Assembly: GCF_000743945.1 (NCBI RefSeq)
Contig: NZ_CP009238.1
Location: 1,550,001-1,614,000, forward strand
Length of the DNA: 64,000 nt
From: Basilea psittacipulmonis DSM 24701
GTDB lineage: Bacteria > Pseudomonadota > Gammaproteobacteria > Burkholderiales > Burkholderiaceae_B
Reading direction: 5' to 3'
The position numbers were made by a program, and so were the translations under genes. Numbering within the stretch: the first letter of the stretch is position 1; each line of letters starts with the position of its first letter. Below are positions 43,826 through 54,304 of this stretch, in pieces. Below the pieces are notes generated by a model. It was not told the DNA's origin, ran no database searches, and saw nothing but the letters and a program-made list of their open reading frames with translations.

Positions 43826-46800
43826 TTACTTGCCTTTATAGCCAAAGAAAATAGCCAATGGGTTACTTGTATCGCCTTCCATCAAAGCGTCTACCCCTTT
43901 GATCGTACGGTTGATTTGCACAGAAGGTAAGCCCTTAGCGTTACCTGCTAAATCTACTAACGACCTTACTAAACCCTCGTCCAACTCGCCTTGTCTTATT
44001 TGAGTGGCAACGTTTTCTAATGTTTTAAGTGAGCGTAACCCTGCAGGACCTGAGTAGCTAATAGCGGATTGTCCAAAAAGGGCGTTCCATGCACTTTGTG
44101 CTTCTCTAATATAAGCAAATTGACTGATTAACTGCCCTGTCAATTCATTAGACACCGCTAACCACAAAGAATCCTCATCGTCATCATCACTCGGTGTCAC
44201 CGCACTTTTGAGCATAACCGTTAAAATCGCAGGTGCCAAATAAAGCCATGAGAAGTCTTTAACCTTAGCCAATACCGCTTGCTTACTCTTCGCACTTGAG
44301 TATGCCAAGTTTAATTGCGTGTTAAAGAATGAATAAAACACAGTAAACAGTTTCTCAGTAGGGCTACCGCGTTCAATGGCAGACAAGTCTTTTGTCTCAC
44401 CGCCACCTTGCGAGTCGATAACTGCTTGGTCTGATAAAGCAATCGCTGTTTTCTCATCGACCCCCTGAGCAATCGCCTTTTCATAAGCGGCGTTCCAAGT
44501 AATCGTATCCACCATTCCTTGCGTCAGCATCATCAAGCTATAGGCATACTTACGGTTAAATTCATCAAGCTTACTGCGTTTTCTAATGACGTTATTCAAC
44601 TCATTTAACTCTCGCATATAAGTTTTACTGCGGTTGGCCATGAACACTGATTTTTCACGTACCGCTTGCGTCATCTTAACAGGATTGGCCATATAAGATT
44701 TAGTGCTTCGCACCACCCATTTACCGCCGACACGAACCACCGATTGGGTCAAACCAATGGGCTGTTGAATAGCCGACCAGAACGAGAATCCTAGTGATGC
44801 GACACTGACGTTCTTGCGAACAAAACTAGACGCAGCGTCCCATGCCGAACCCGACTTGTGATCGCCCTCAGCAATCGCAGACACCCACCCTTTAATATTA
44901 GCAAGAACAACGGCACCGTACTTATCACGAATGGCTTTATCGATTTGGGCATCTCTTAATAATCTATTCGTATCAATTAACCACTCGTGCCACGCAAGGT
45001 CATGGACAACATCATTTAGCCCAGAGTACACAACAGACATCTGAAGCAGTAGCGGTCTATTTTCAACCACATCCACGCGAGACTTAATAAAGTTACGACG
45101 TGTGGTACTGGCCGTATAAGCCGCTTGCATTGCACGCTTGCCATCTTCTGCAGAAAAATGACTGTCGGCAGATTGAGATTGAGCAGGGTCATATTTGATC
45201 GGGAAATACCCCCCACGATATGTACCGTATGGTGTCACAACCGAACGAGTCTCAATCCAGTCAGGCTCTTTACCATTGAGTCTTTTTTCTTTAGCGGCAA
45301 TCTCTGGACGTAACGACTCAAACGTATCCCAAATACCTTGAATAGCGTCCCAATCTTCTTTACTCAAGTGCGACAACACGGCTTGTAGCTGAGCCTCGTT
45401 CCACTTCTCGCCAGACATTAAACGTTGCAGGTTTCCGTCATTCCCAACGTTCAACCCCACCATAAAAATCTGCTCTTTAGTCAATGACTCGTTAATCTCT
45501 TTAATATGGATTTTTTTACCAAACCCACCTGCTTTACTAATAGGCTCAAGTAAATCGTACAGCCTTTTCGTTAGCTCAGCTGTTTTAGTGGTTTTCCAAG
45601 TTTGTCTTTCATTGGCCGTGCGAATAAACAAATTCCACAACGGGCCTCCATCACGACCACCATCCATGATTCGCATTTGAATAGCCGTCTTGATGTGGGC
45701 TTGTCCAAACTTCCGAACTTTCTCAAACCATGTCGCCCATACGCCACTTGGTGAGCGATTGTTAACGTTTTTAGTGCCTGCATGTTCATAGATACTGCTG
45801 ACCACTTCATCACGACGTTCTTCAAAAGTGCGACGACTCTTTTCCAGTAACAACTGTCGCTTTAACTTGCCTTGGTGTTCTATCTGTTTAATGGCATCTA
45901 CAAACGCATTAAACTCTTCTACCGTCATGTTCTTGTAACTTGTCTTTTGAGCCGCATCAAGTGTGACCGCATCGATATCTGGATCTAGCCTTTGAGCCCT
46001 TTGTTCTTCCACCCATTTCGCAAGTTGTTGACTTCGGTCAATGTCAGCAAGCGTGCGAGAACTTCTTAAATCCATCTTATTTAAAAGATAATCAATTTGG
46101 TCAAGATGTTCTCGGTCAATCTTCTTGCGAATACTATCCTTATCAAACTTACGCAAGTATTTCAGGTCTTTATAAATCTGCTCTTTGGTATCGTAGACCT
46201 GACGCGTTAATACGCTATTTAGCAACTGATTACGCTTAAACATCGCCGCTTTATCCGTATTGCCTTTTTTCAATTCCTGCATGGCCAGCTTGCCTGCCCT
46301 TGTTTCAGCACTCGCATACTGACCCGGTGTCAAATCACGAATACGTTGTTTGTTAAGTATATTTGTGGCAATGGATTTAGCCGCCTTCATTAAAAGACTA
46401 GACTTGCTATTCACGCCTTTTGTAGCTCGTTCAAAAGCTCCTAGCTCCATAGCGACCATTTTCTGACGTAACTCATTATGCACCGCTTGGTCTGCTAATG
46501 CTTCAATACCTGATTCGGTCGCAAACTCACTATGGCGTTCTAACATCAATTGGTCTACCGTTGCCTCAATCGCTTCTTGTGGACTCATCGCAGTAGCTAA
46601 CTCCTGAATGAGTTGGTCACTAGATTCATACGACAGTAATTCTGCCACCATATCTGCGGTCATACCATCATTCGTCATCATGCGATGTTTATCTAACTTC
46701 TGATAAATCACGCTATCTTTACCATACTTCTGAGCTATCTCTTGTCGGTTAAATCGGGCAGAAGGATGGTCGCCATTGCGTTTACCCGTCAAGAATGTCC

Positions 46801-49800
46801 ACGCCACGTACAGCGGTTGTTGCATGATTTGTGGGGTAACTTCTTTGGCAATTTCCGCTCTTAATCCTTTTGCCTGAGCTTGAAGATTCTTTAACGCTCT
46901 ACCTCTCGCATTACCTAACCACTTCATGGTACGAACGGATTTATTACCCAATTCTTCCTTAGCCTGTTCGCTTGCTTGTTGATTTAACGATTGATAGTGT
47001 GCAAACTCCTCTTGTGTCATACCTGCTTGTTCTGCCGTTTCAAAAAGCGGTATCATCTGACGAGCTTGCTCCATCATCTCAATCTGCGATTCCGTTGCAA
47101 TCATGCGATCAAATACACCGCGAATTTCGTCGTTAAGCTCAACATTCAGCGACTTAATGTTTTTGTAAATAGACTTTAACCATGCACTAAAGCGAGCAAA
47201 CACACCGCTCATTTCGACACTAGGCGAATTGCCTTCAAATAAATACGCTTCATAGCCTCTTGCAAACTGCTCATGATATTCACGTTTTTGCTCAATACTC
47301 ATGCTATTCCACGTTTGAATGTCTTTAACACCAAACCATTTCAGCGTGGTATTAAAGTCATCTACCATAGATTGCTCTTGCTCTGTTAATGAACCCTCAG
47401 GTCGGCTAATTAACTCATTCACAATCTTGTTATTCATCTCTAAATAAGCATGCCCCATCTCATGAGCCAGTGTTGAGAAGTCCGCTTTTTGGAATAGATG
47501 AATAGTGTTAGACTCTGGGTTAAACGCACCTCGGGGAGAATCGTTGTCCTGACGCAACGAGTTTTGTGTAATATATTGATTTAAATCTGATTCTGTTTTA
47601 ACATTATCAGTAACAAGGTTCTCGGAATCTAGTTTTTCTAGATTCAGGTACGGTGCGGGCAATTGAAGCCCAAGGGTATCTGCCAGCCGAGAACCTTTTT
47701 CTTTGTTCAAATACAATAAATCCTCATTTAACCCTGTCTGAATCTGTGACTTACTTCTCCCATAAACACTAGCAATATTAATTAATTCAAAACCACTTTT
47801 TGTTTGTTTTAAATGCAATGCGGCAATAACAGGTTTATCAACCCCATTTTCTTGCTCCAACAACTCAGTCAAAACCACATAGCTATTTTCTTTGGTATGA
47901 GACTTCATTACCGCTACTGGATTATTGATTTCTTTGGGTAGGCGTTTCAACACCTCGGGTGAAACATTGTGCTTACCGCCCATTACTTTATGTAATACTT
48001 GATGCGTAATAATGACCTTGGTATCAGGCAATCCTAGCATTTTAAGGACGGCAGGAGTTTTCCCCACTTTAACAGCACCTTGACTTTTTGGGTCTGTAAA
48101 AGCTTTATCCACCGCCTTGGCAAAATCTGAATTGATACGCTCATCAAGCTGGTAATAGATATTAGGATTATCTTTACTAAAAGTACCTACGTTACCTACA
48201 GCAGATTTAATCTGATTAGATCCACTAACAACGAAATGCTGACTACCGTCGGCTTGATTAATAATACTTCCTGTCGCTCCTAGAACTTCACTAACGGCTT
48301 GTAACGTTTGCTCAGCACTCATTCCGTTGATGTTTATCATCTCATTAATAACATCAACATCGTTACTATTTTCCTCTAACAAATATTCCAAGGCAGTTCT
48401 CATTGCGGCCGCTTCACCGGAATAGGCTACATCATCGTAGTTACTCAAAAAGCCGACCTCTGTTTCGTCACCGTTAAGTTCATCGATACGCTTAATAATT
48501 TTTTTAATGGCAGTCGGTTTGAGTGTGACTTTATCATTCGAAAATACGGTGGGCACATTAAGAAATACAGAAAACACATGCCCATTTTCGCTGGTGTATA
48601 AATTGGCAAAGTTCGGGTCTGATGTAAAGTAATGTCCTCGTCCATCAGCCGTCCCATTTTTCCCCATAAAGTCCATGGTGAATGTGTCAAACGGAGCATG
48701 ACCGGTACCGTGATACACAACCAAAGGCTCGCCCGTTCTTGGATTGACCACCTTTGATGTTTTCTTATTTGGTTTTTCCCAATTGCCAAACCAAGCTTTA
48801 AACTCAGGTGTTCTAACCTGCACCCATTGTTCATAAGTCAATTCGGTTTTTCCTTGACTTTTAGCTTGCTCATAGGCCTGCTTACCACCGTATTTATTGG
48901 CTGTTTCTGTAAAGGATGTACTCTCAACAGTATTAATATCGCCTTGATAATATTGACTTTCACTGTTATTTGAGCTAACATCTTCAGTAATGTGGGATAT
49001 GCCTTCTTTCGTTTCGGACGTTAGGTTTAACAGGGGCACAGCGTGTTGTAACACTTTGTGGGCATTGGCCGTTGAAGGATACTTCCACATTGTTACCGTT
49101 CTTAAATCTTGCTTTTTCTTGCTAGAATCCGCAATATATACAAGCACCCCATCATCCACTTTCTTTGAAAAAGCTATCCGCTTTGTGTGGGTTCCGGGAA
49201 TATCACTAAATTGAATATCGTCAAAATCACGTACAATTTCAGGAATGATAGCAATATCTTTTTCTGTTATAGCAACTTGTCCTCTGGATTGTTCTGATTC
49301 AGAATCACCATGTTTCTTTTTAATATGTTTAACTGCAGAACGATCAATAGATACAGAATATCCTTTTAAACTAGGGATTAAATCGCCTAGCTTTCCTCCT
49401 TCATCTGTCCAAAACACAGCATTAGATGAGCTATTGCCTTGCCATAAAGATGCCACTGCACTACGGTCGTTACGATCAACATGCACCCATCCTTGTGGTG
49501 GACTATTCTTTAACGCCTGCTCATATCCTGCAGTATTAACCACACCTGCTTGAATCTGCACAGGGTGTCGTTCAAACAATTCCTCAGGTGTAATACCTAA
49601 ACGTTCAGCAGTTGCCTTATACATCGAAACTATAGGGGCTACTTGTGCCTTAGCCACGTCAGGTGTATACACCCCAGTAGCGGTAATTTGGTCGGTAAGT
49701 TTAGCCTCTAGACGTTGGGCGGATTCATTCACTAGACGAACGCGTTCTTGATTGTCCGCCTCTATCGCTCGGTCAATAGACGCTTTTAACTCTTCCTCAG

Positions 49801-51415
49801 CTTTAGGCAAATACTCCTTAGCCTCTTTCACCGTCATGCCATCGGGGTCAATCTTAATATGCTCAGCTAACTGTTCAGCGTTCTCATGCGTAGCCACATG
49901 AGTGACGTAATCCGTAATCGGAATCTTCACATCTTGACCCGTGCTAATCGCTAAATTCAATTTCTCTGCAAACTCAGGATTTTCTTTAACCAAATCTTGA
50001 GCAATGCCAGACTGTTGCAATAGCTCGCCACTGATATAGACCTCTTGAACATCTGTGTCACCAAAGAGACTCGCTACATAGTCTTTAAAGGCTTCAGGGT
50101 CACGCGTTCTTAATTTTGAGTCAACTGCTACTTTGGACATCTCATGAATCGCATTGGCCATCACGATGGTCTTATTAGCAGATTGATGCTTTTGTTCATT
50201 CTTATGAATAACACGACCAATCACATGTCCTGCACCACCCATCACACCAGTGGCCACTACGGTAGAGACTAGCGTGTTATACGCAGCTTCGGGTCGTTCA
50301 GCCAAGTATTCACTAAATGGCTTTTCTGGATTCAGCGTTGCCCATTCGTTCAAGTCCTGAAAGATAGTGGCCACCTGTTCACTAGGGATTTCAGAGGACA
50401 GCTGATTGATGATGGATTTATAAAATGGCGAGCCTACTTGGATATTTTTAAAAAAGACTTTAGCAGGAATCCTCTCAGTGGCAATCTCAATACCCCCTTG
50501 GCCTAGCCCATAAATCAGTGCTTGGTTTGCACTAAGCCCTCTATCACGTGCATCAAGATAGGAGCTTGAAGCTACCCCCGCTCCCATTAAAGCAGTGGCG
50601 GTATTAGCCATTGCCGTTGTACTAGCACTTGCTCCCAGAGTGGCCCCGCCCGTCAGGAATCCAACGGTCAAAGAAGGAACCATATAACCGACCGATTCAA
50701 AAGCAGAATATATAGCACTTTGAGGGGTGGGTAGGATTTGTTCTATACCTGCTCTCATCGTGGCGTGCATCTTTCTGAATCCTGCTTCGTTTCTTAAAAA
50801 CGGATTATCGCCAAACAGAAATCTAATGGGAGTATCAAAGTTTTCACCCACCCAACCGTTGAGCAAGGCGGCTCCACCTACTAATAAGTCCTGTCCAGAC
50901 TTGGCTGCTCCTTTTACTGTAGCCTTTCCTGCGTTAGTGACACCTTCAGTGATAGAAGCCATCGCGGATAAATTCTCTACATCGTCATGAGCGATATCCA
51001 CCATATCAGGGATGTTTAAAAAGTCTCTAACTTTTTTAGAACGCTCTACATAAGAGGTATCCGTACTTAACATCTTAGCCTGCTCATAGTTCTCACGAAC
51101 ATACCAAATAGGCTTATTCAATGCCTTGGCTATTTTCCTATACTCGGCTTCTTGTTCAGCATTTTGAAGCGTTGCAATTTGCATTTTAATTTTTGCTTGA
51201 AGCTCTTTTTCTCGCTCTCGTTCATTAGCGATTCTTTCTTGCTCAGCCTCCCATTTATCAAGCTCCCTCATGCTATTCATGACGCCTTCCCAATAGGCTT
51301 TGTCCTCTTCTTGTTTTTTCTTTGTGGCAGAAATAAGTTCTGCGGTGGTAGCCCCAAGTTCAGTTGCCTGTTTGTCTACATCAACCTCATATTGCTCGTT
51401 TAAAGCCTTTTCCAT
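43826..51415 (-). CDS. giant phage polyvalent protein (2529 residues) with nuclease-like, ART-like and zincin domains
   Basis: Probably a virion-internal protein injected into the host, from its place among internal virion genes. N-terminus: charged coiled coil (1-110), then hydrophobic, alanine/glycine-rich stretches (160-400). Centre: PBECR2-type domain (about 640-780; AVKHIKKKHGDSESEQSRGQ, TVTMWKYP), ART-PolyVal domain (868-1085; TPEFKAWFGNW, VVYHGTG, GHYFTSDP), PBECR3-type domain (1108-1215; VLKMLGLPD, KHNVSPE, NNPVAVMKS), and a zincin with HEMGH at 1318-1322. The C-terminal half is long and helical and ends in an LPD38-like segment (FYSFFNTQLNLAYSSAKSKQ near 2360). Domain names follow the polyvalent-protein scheme from memory. 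Residues about 770-1095 are almost identical to the silent cassette at 33498-34499. Confidence 0.82.
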   Translation of the reverse strand: MEKALNEQYEVDVDKQATELGATTAELISATKKKQEEDKAYWEGVMNSMRELDKWEAEQERIANEREREKELQAKIKMQIATLQNAEQEAEYRKIAKALNKPIWYVRENYEQAKMLSTDTSYVERSKKVRDFLNIPDMVDIAHDDVENLSAMASITEGVTNAGKATVKGAAKSGQDLLVGGAALLNGWVGENFDTPIRFLFGDNPFLRNEAGFRKMHATMRAGIEQILPTPQSAIYSAFESVGYMVPSLTVGFLTGGATLGASASTTAMANTATALMGAGVASSSYLDARDRGLSANQALIYGLGQGGIEIATERIPAKVFFKNIQVGSPFYKSIINQLSSEIPSEQVATIFQDLNEWATLNPEKPFSEYLAERPEAAYNTLVSTVVATGVMGGAGHVIGRVIHKNEQKHQSANKTIVMANAIHEMSKVAVDSKLRTRDPEAFKDYVASLFGDTDVQEVYISGELLQQSGIAQDLVKENPEFAEKLNLAISTGQDVKIPITDYVTHVATHENAEQLAEHIKIDPDGMTVKEAKEYLPKAEEELKASIDRAIEADNQERVRLVNESAQRLEAKLTDQITATGVYTPDVAKAQVAPIVSMYKATAERLGITPEELFERHPVQIQAGVVNTAGYEQALKNSPPQGWVHVDRNDRSAVASLWQGNSSSNAVFWTDEGGKLGDLIPSLKGYSVSIDRSAVKHIKKKHGDSESEQSRGQVAITEKDIAIIPEIVRDFDDIQFSDIPGTHTKRIAFSKKVDDGVLVYIADSSKKKQDLRTVTMWKYPSTANAHKVLQHAVPLLNLTSETKEGISHITEDVSSNNSESQYYQGDINTVESTSFTETANKYGGKQAYEQAKSQGKTELTYEQWVQVRTPEFKAWFGNWEKPNKKTSKVVNPRTGEPLVVYHGTGHAPFDTFTMDFMGKNGTADGRGHYFTSDPNFANLYTSENGHVFSVFLNVPTVFSNDKVTLKPTAIKKIIKRIDELNGDETEVGFLSNYDDVAYSGEAAAMRTALEYLLEENSNDVDVINEMININGMSAEQTLQAVSEVLGATGSIINQADGSQHFVVSGSNQIKSAVGNVGTFSKDNPNIYYQLDERINSDFAKAVDKAFTDPKSQGAVKVGKTPAVLKMLGLPDTKVIITHQVLHKVMGGKHNVSPEVLKRLPKEINNPVAVMKSHTKENSYVVLTELLEQENGVDKPVIAALHLKQTKSGFELINIASVYGRSKSQIQTGLNEDLLYLNKEKGSRLADTLGLQLPAPYLNLEKLDSENLVTDNVKTESDLNQYITQNSLRQDNDSPRGAFNPESNTIHLFQKADFSTLAHEMGHAYLEMNNKIVNELISRPEGSLTEQEQSMVDDFNTTLKWFGVKDIQTWNSMSIEQKREYHEQFARGYEAYLFEGNSPSVEMSGVFARFSAWLKSIYKNIKSLNVELNDEIRGVFDRMIATESQIEMMEQARQMIPLFETAEQAGMTQEEFAHYQSLNQQASEQAKEELGNKSVRTMKWLGNARGRALKNLQAQAKGLRAEIAKEVTPQIMQQPLYVAWTFLTGKRNGDHPSARFNRQEIAQKYGKDSVIYQKLDKHRMMTNDGMTADMVAELLSYESSDQLIQELATAMSPQEAIEATVDQLMLERHSEFATESGIEALADQAVHNELRQKMVAMELGAFERATKGVNSKSSLLMKAAKSIATNILNKQRIRDLTPGQYASAETRAGKLAMQELKKGNTDKAAMFKRNQLLNSVLTRQVYDTKEQIYKDLKYLRKFDKDSIRKKIDREHLDQIDYLLNKMDLRSSRTLADIDRSQQLAKWVEEQRAQRLDPDIDAVTLDAAQKTSYKNMTVEEFNAFVDAIKQIEHQGKLKRQLLLEKSRRTFEERRDEVVSSIYEHAGTKNVNNRSPSGVWATWFEKVRKFGQAHIKTAIQMRIMDGGRDGGPLWNLFIRTANERQTWKTTKTAELTKRLYDLLEPISKAGGFGKKIHIKEINESLTKEQIFMVGLNVGNDGNLQRLMSGEKWNEAQLQAVLSHLSKEDWDAIQGIWDTFESLRPEIAAKEKRLNGKEPDWIETRSVVTPYGTYRGGYFPIKYDPAQSQSADSHFSAEDGKRAMQAAYTASTTRRNFIKSRVDVVENRPLLLQMSVVYSGLNDVVHDLAWHEWLIDTNRLLRDAQIDKAIRDKYGAVVLANIKGWVSAIAEGDHKSGSAWDAASSFVRKNVSVASLGFSFWSAIQQPIGLTQSVVRVGGKWVVRSTKSYMANPVKMTQAVREKSVFMANRSKTYMRELNELNNVIRKRSKLDEFNRKYAYSLMMLTQGMVDTITWNAAYEKAIAQGVDEKTAIALSDQAVIDSQGGGETKDLSAIERGSPTEKLFTVFYSFFNTQLNLAYSSAKSKQAVLAKVKDFSWLYLAPAILTVMLKSAVTPSDDDDEDSLWLAVSNELTGQLISQFAYIREAQSAWNALFGQSAISYSGPAGLRSLKTLENVATQIRQGELDEGLVRSLVDLAGNAKGLPSVQINRTIKGVDALMEGDTSNPLAIFFGYKGK
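48107..49108 (-). repeat. 1-kb direct repeat, copy inside the polyvalent protein gene (partner 33498-34499)
   Basis: Gapless match at an offset of 14,609 bp covering the PBECR2 end, linker and whole ART domain. Similarity drops sharply at both edges: at the PBECR3 domain on one side and within the PBECR2 domain on the other. It returns in the zincin end (about 47430-47620 versus 32945-33010 and its repeats). Confidence 0.88.
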
Positions 51416-51429
51416 TTACTAATCCTCTC

Positions 51430-53580
51430 TTACTGTTCTAGCTCAAAGCCCATGTTTAGATAAGCATTAATAACGTCCTCGTCGGAGTACGCTATTCCTT
51501 TGTCCTTAAAGTGTTTTTCGATAACCTTACGGTGACGTTCAGGAATATCCCCAACAGAATCAAATTCTGTAATTCTTTTTTTACTTAGCCGGCCCCCTGT
51601 GTGTCGGAACACAAACTGCTGACCAAACACGTTATTGATGACGCTAATAATTTCTCGTTCGCTGAGTTGTTTGTTCTGACGAATTTGTTCTGCCATCACA
51701 CGTTCGTTCACAATCCTAGTAATTCGAGCAACCGTTTCGAGGTCGCTATTTTTTGGACTACTCGAAGTGTTAATGCCTAAAGATTGCAGTCGATTGGTGA
51801 GTGTCGCTTGAATAGCCGAGTGGTCAAGCTTATCGGGTGATCGAGATGGGCCCTCACCTTCTTTTCTGCGTTTAGCAAAATACTTCCAATCACTGTCAGC
51901 AAGCTTTGCTTTTAAGCCCAGAAACTCTGACTCAGACACCGACTTCAAATACGCATCATCCGTTAACTTCAGATACGTTTCAGCATCCGATTCTGTCACG
52001 CCTTTATTAAGGGCGTCAGAATAGCGGATGATTTCATCTCGTCTGCCCGGTGGAATGAGATTGACCACCTCGGCAGGTAAGTTAGCAAAACTGCCATACT
52101 CTTCTACCGATTGATAAACCGCCTTCATCCGCTTTTCTTCTTCGTCTTTTCTTTCTTGTTGATAGACTCGGTACTGCTTTTGTACTAAGTTGTCAACAAT
52201 AGCCTGACGTTTAGGGTATCGTGTTGAACCTGCAAGGTCGTGGGCAACCGCTTTAAACTCCTCTAAGCTAGGCATCTCACCAAGTTCATATGTGCGTTTC
52301 TTTTGCTTATTTACATTTTTTAAAATCGAAGCCACATAGTTTTGTGTTTCTTTTGGCGTATAGCTCAACCAGTTTTCAGGCTCGCCTGCTTGGGTTGCTC
52401 GAGCAATCGCACCCCGCACACCCTTACCACTTTTCTCGCTACCCGGTCCCGCATTGTAAGCAGCTAAAGCCATTACCACATCGCCTTTAAACGTCGTCAA
52501 CTGCTCCTTAAGGAACAATTGGCCAAGGTGAGCGTTATACTCCGCATCATTTTCAAAACGTTCTTTATCCCATTTAATGCCATACTTTTTAGCAGTGGCT
52601 TCCCCCGTAGCTTCCATTACTTGGGCAATACCTACCGCTCCCGCTTTACTTCTTAACGGATTGCCTTGATCATCAAACTGTTTTCCTGCTGACTCTTGCA
52701 TTATTAAAGCAGACCATACTTGTTCAAAGCCATTAGGGTTGATGCGAGTTTTAAACGTATCAAAAGCTTGCCCAACAGCATAATTAGAAGCCTCAATATC
52801 AATACCTTGTTCAATCTTCTCTCGCATATCCAGTAAGTCTGTTGCACTCATCTGATCGGCATAGCGGTTTAGGTAATTACTGGCAAAGGCTAAATCTCCT
52901 TCGTTTAAGGCTGAACTTAATACCACCTTGTGGGCTTTAGTCATTAACTCTCTATTTTGAGCATTCACCCATTCGGCAGATTTACCTTGCAGTTGTGCTT
53001 GCCAAACCACCTGACGTTCAATCGTCTCTAACGCTTGAGCTCTTGCTTGTGGGTCGTAATACGATAAGGCTAGCTCTCGCATAGCGGTTGCTTGTTTACC
53101 TTCTACAATTGACTGTGAGTAGGTATTAAACTCGCTACTTTCGTGAGCCATAATACGCCCCTCAAACGCCACTCGTTGCTTTTGGGCATAGTCTAAAAAC
53201 AAAGCCTTTTGACGTTCATTGCCCAGAGTGTTAGCTAATCGCTCAACTTCTGCTTGATAGTCATCGCTATACTCTTGTGACAAAGATTTCTCGCTTTGGC
53301 GATATAAGGCATCTGCTCCTCTGATATTGTTAAAGCCCACGTCCTTATCGTACGTGCGGGTCAATTCATATTCTTTTAAGGCGGTCGTGACTTCATCAAC
53401 CCTTACTTGGTCGGCAACATTTCGCCACTTTAGGCTCATCTCCATTAAATCTTTGCCCACCGCCCTAGCTTGATCGGACGCTTGAGTGTCTGTGCTAACA
53501 AAGCGTGAAGCTCTTAACTCAGGCGTAGAAACGGTATTGGGAGTGACTTGATAATTATCATAGGTAGGAATCTTTGGCAT
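51430..53580 (-). CDS. internal virion protein with lytic transglycosylase (SLT) domain
   Basis: A 716-residue protein. The SLT domain lies near residues 285-420: WSALIMQESAGKQFDDQGN with the catalytic Glu, KAGAVGIAQVMEATG, MALAAYNAGPG and YVASILKNVNK. Flanking regions are helical and rich in Q, E and A. It would cut peptidoglycan during DNA entry, as T7 gp16 does; here that activity is in a separate protein, while the following giant gene carries the polyvalent domains. The gap to the giant gene is 14 bp. Confidence 0.88.
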   Translation of the reverse strand: MPKIPTYDNYQVTPNTVSTPELRASRFVSTDTQASDQARAVGKDLMEMSLKWRNVADQVRVDEVTTALKEYELTRTYDKDVGFNNIRGADALYRQSEKSLSQEYSDDYQAEVERLANTLGNERQKALFLDYAQKQRVAFEGRIMAHESSEFNTYSQSIVEGKQATAMRELALSYYDPQARAQALETIERQVVWQAQLQGKSAEWVNAQNRELMTKAHKVVLSSALNEGDLAFASNYLNRYADQMSATDLLDMREKIEQGIDIEASNYAVGQAFDTFKTRINPNGFEQVWSALIMQESAGKQFDDQGNPLRSKAGAVGIAQVMEATGEATAKKYGIKWDKERFENDAEYNAHLGQLFLKEQLTTFKGDVVMALAAYNAGPGSEKSGKGVRGAIARATQAGEPENWLSYTPKETQNYVASILKNVNKQKKRTYELGEMPSLEEFKAVAHDLAGSTRYPKRQAIVDNLVQKQYRVYQQERKDEEEKRMKAVYQSVEEYGSFANLPAEVVNLIPPGRRDEIIRYSDALNKGVTESDAETYLKLTDDAYLKSVSESEFLGLKAKLADSDWKYFAKRRKEGEGPSRSPDKLDHSAIQATLTNRLQSLGINTSSSPKNSDLETVARITRIVNERVMAEQIRQNKQLSEREIISVINNVFGQQFVFRHTGGRLSKKRITEFDSVGDIPERHRKVIEKHFKDKGIAYSDEDVINAYLNMGFELEQ

Positions 53581-53583
53581 AGC

Positions 53584-54225
53584 TTAATCCTTAGATAGGT
53601 CTGACAATTTAATGTAAGTGCCAATCGGGTCGTCACTAGCGTTAGCTTTGCTTAAATTAATTTGTTCTTGTTTTTTCGCTTCTTTTTGCTTACCTAAATA
53701 GTCTTCCGAAATCTTGGTAGCTGAACCCAAAATCGATTGACCGGCTAACATCCAAGGATTGATACGTTTAGCACTGGCTCGCAGGTTCCCCGCTTCTGTC
53801 CTTAGACTTGAGGCTTGAGCTTTATAGTTAAGGGCTTGCATACGATGACCCCACGCACTTCGCAATGCGTTAGCCTTAATCGTATTCATATCCACTTCTT
53901 TCATTAGGTCAGTGCTGGCTTGAATTTCTGCGGCAGAACCGTAGCCAATGTCCACACCGTTTGCGGCTAACCTTGTTCGCTGAGCACTTTTTAAGTGACC
54001 CGCCTGTAGCGTTAATTGAGCCACTTCGTGCTGACCTTTGGCCAAAGTGGATTGAGCGGTAAGCTCTGCGTTTCGAGCATTAAGTTCTTGAATTTTTGCT
54101 TGAGCTTCTGCGACCGCAGCTTGACCTTGAAGATTATATTTATTGGTCTTTGCGCCAAAATACGCACCGGCTCCATCAGATAACATACCTGCAATGGAAC
54201 CGTACATACTTGCATCCATTCCCAT
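53584..54225 (-). CDS. internal virion protein, small
   Basis: About 213 residues, with a short hydrophobic/glycine N-terminus (MYGSIAGMLSDGAGAYFGAK), a long alanine/glutamine helix (QGQAAVAEAQAKIQELNARN) and LRSAWGHRMQALNYKAQASSL, followed by INPWMLAGQSILGSATK. This layout is common in BPP-1/T7-like internal virion proteins, possibly of the ejection channel. ATG at 54225 has TAGGTG upstream; an in-frame GTG three codons earlier is possible. Motif copy 2 is 57 nt upstream. Confidence 0.72.
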   Translation of the reverse strand: MGMDASMYGSIAGMLSDGAGAYFGAKTNKYNLQGQAAVAEAQAKIQELNARNAELTAQSTLAKGQHEVAQLTLQAGHLKSAQRTRLAANGVDIGYGSAAEIQASTDLMKEVDMNTIKANALRSAWGHRMQALNYKAQASSLRTEAGNLRASAKRINPWMLAGQSILGSATKISEDYLGKQKEAKKQEQINLSKANASDDPIGTYIKLSDLSKD

Positions 54226-54281
54226 TTTAAGCACCTACAATATGATTAACTTATTATTACTGTAGGCGATTAAATGAAAGC

Positions 54282-54295
54282 TATGCACACCCCCT
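54282..54295 (-). promoter_or_regulatory. phage intergenic motif AGGGGGTGTGCATA, copy 2
   Basis: It lies 9 nt after the stop codon of the tail tubular B-like gene. No start codon follows directly here; the next gene starts 57 nt downstream. Confidence 0.75.
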
Positions 54296-54304
54296 GTTAT
54301 TGAT

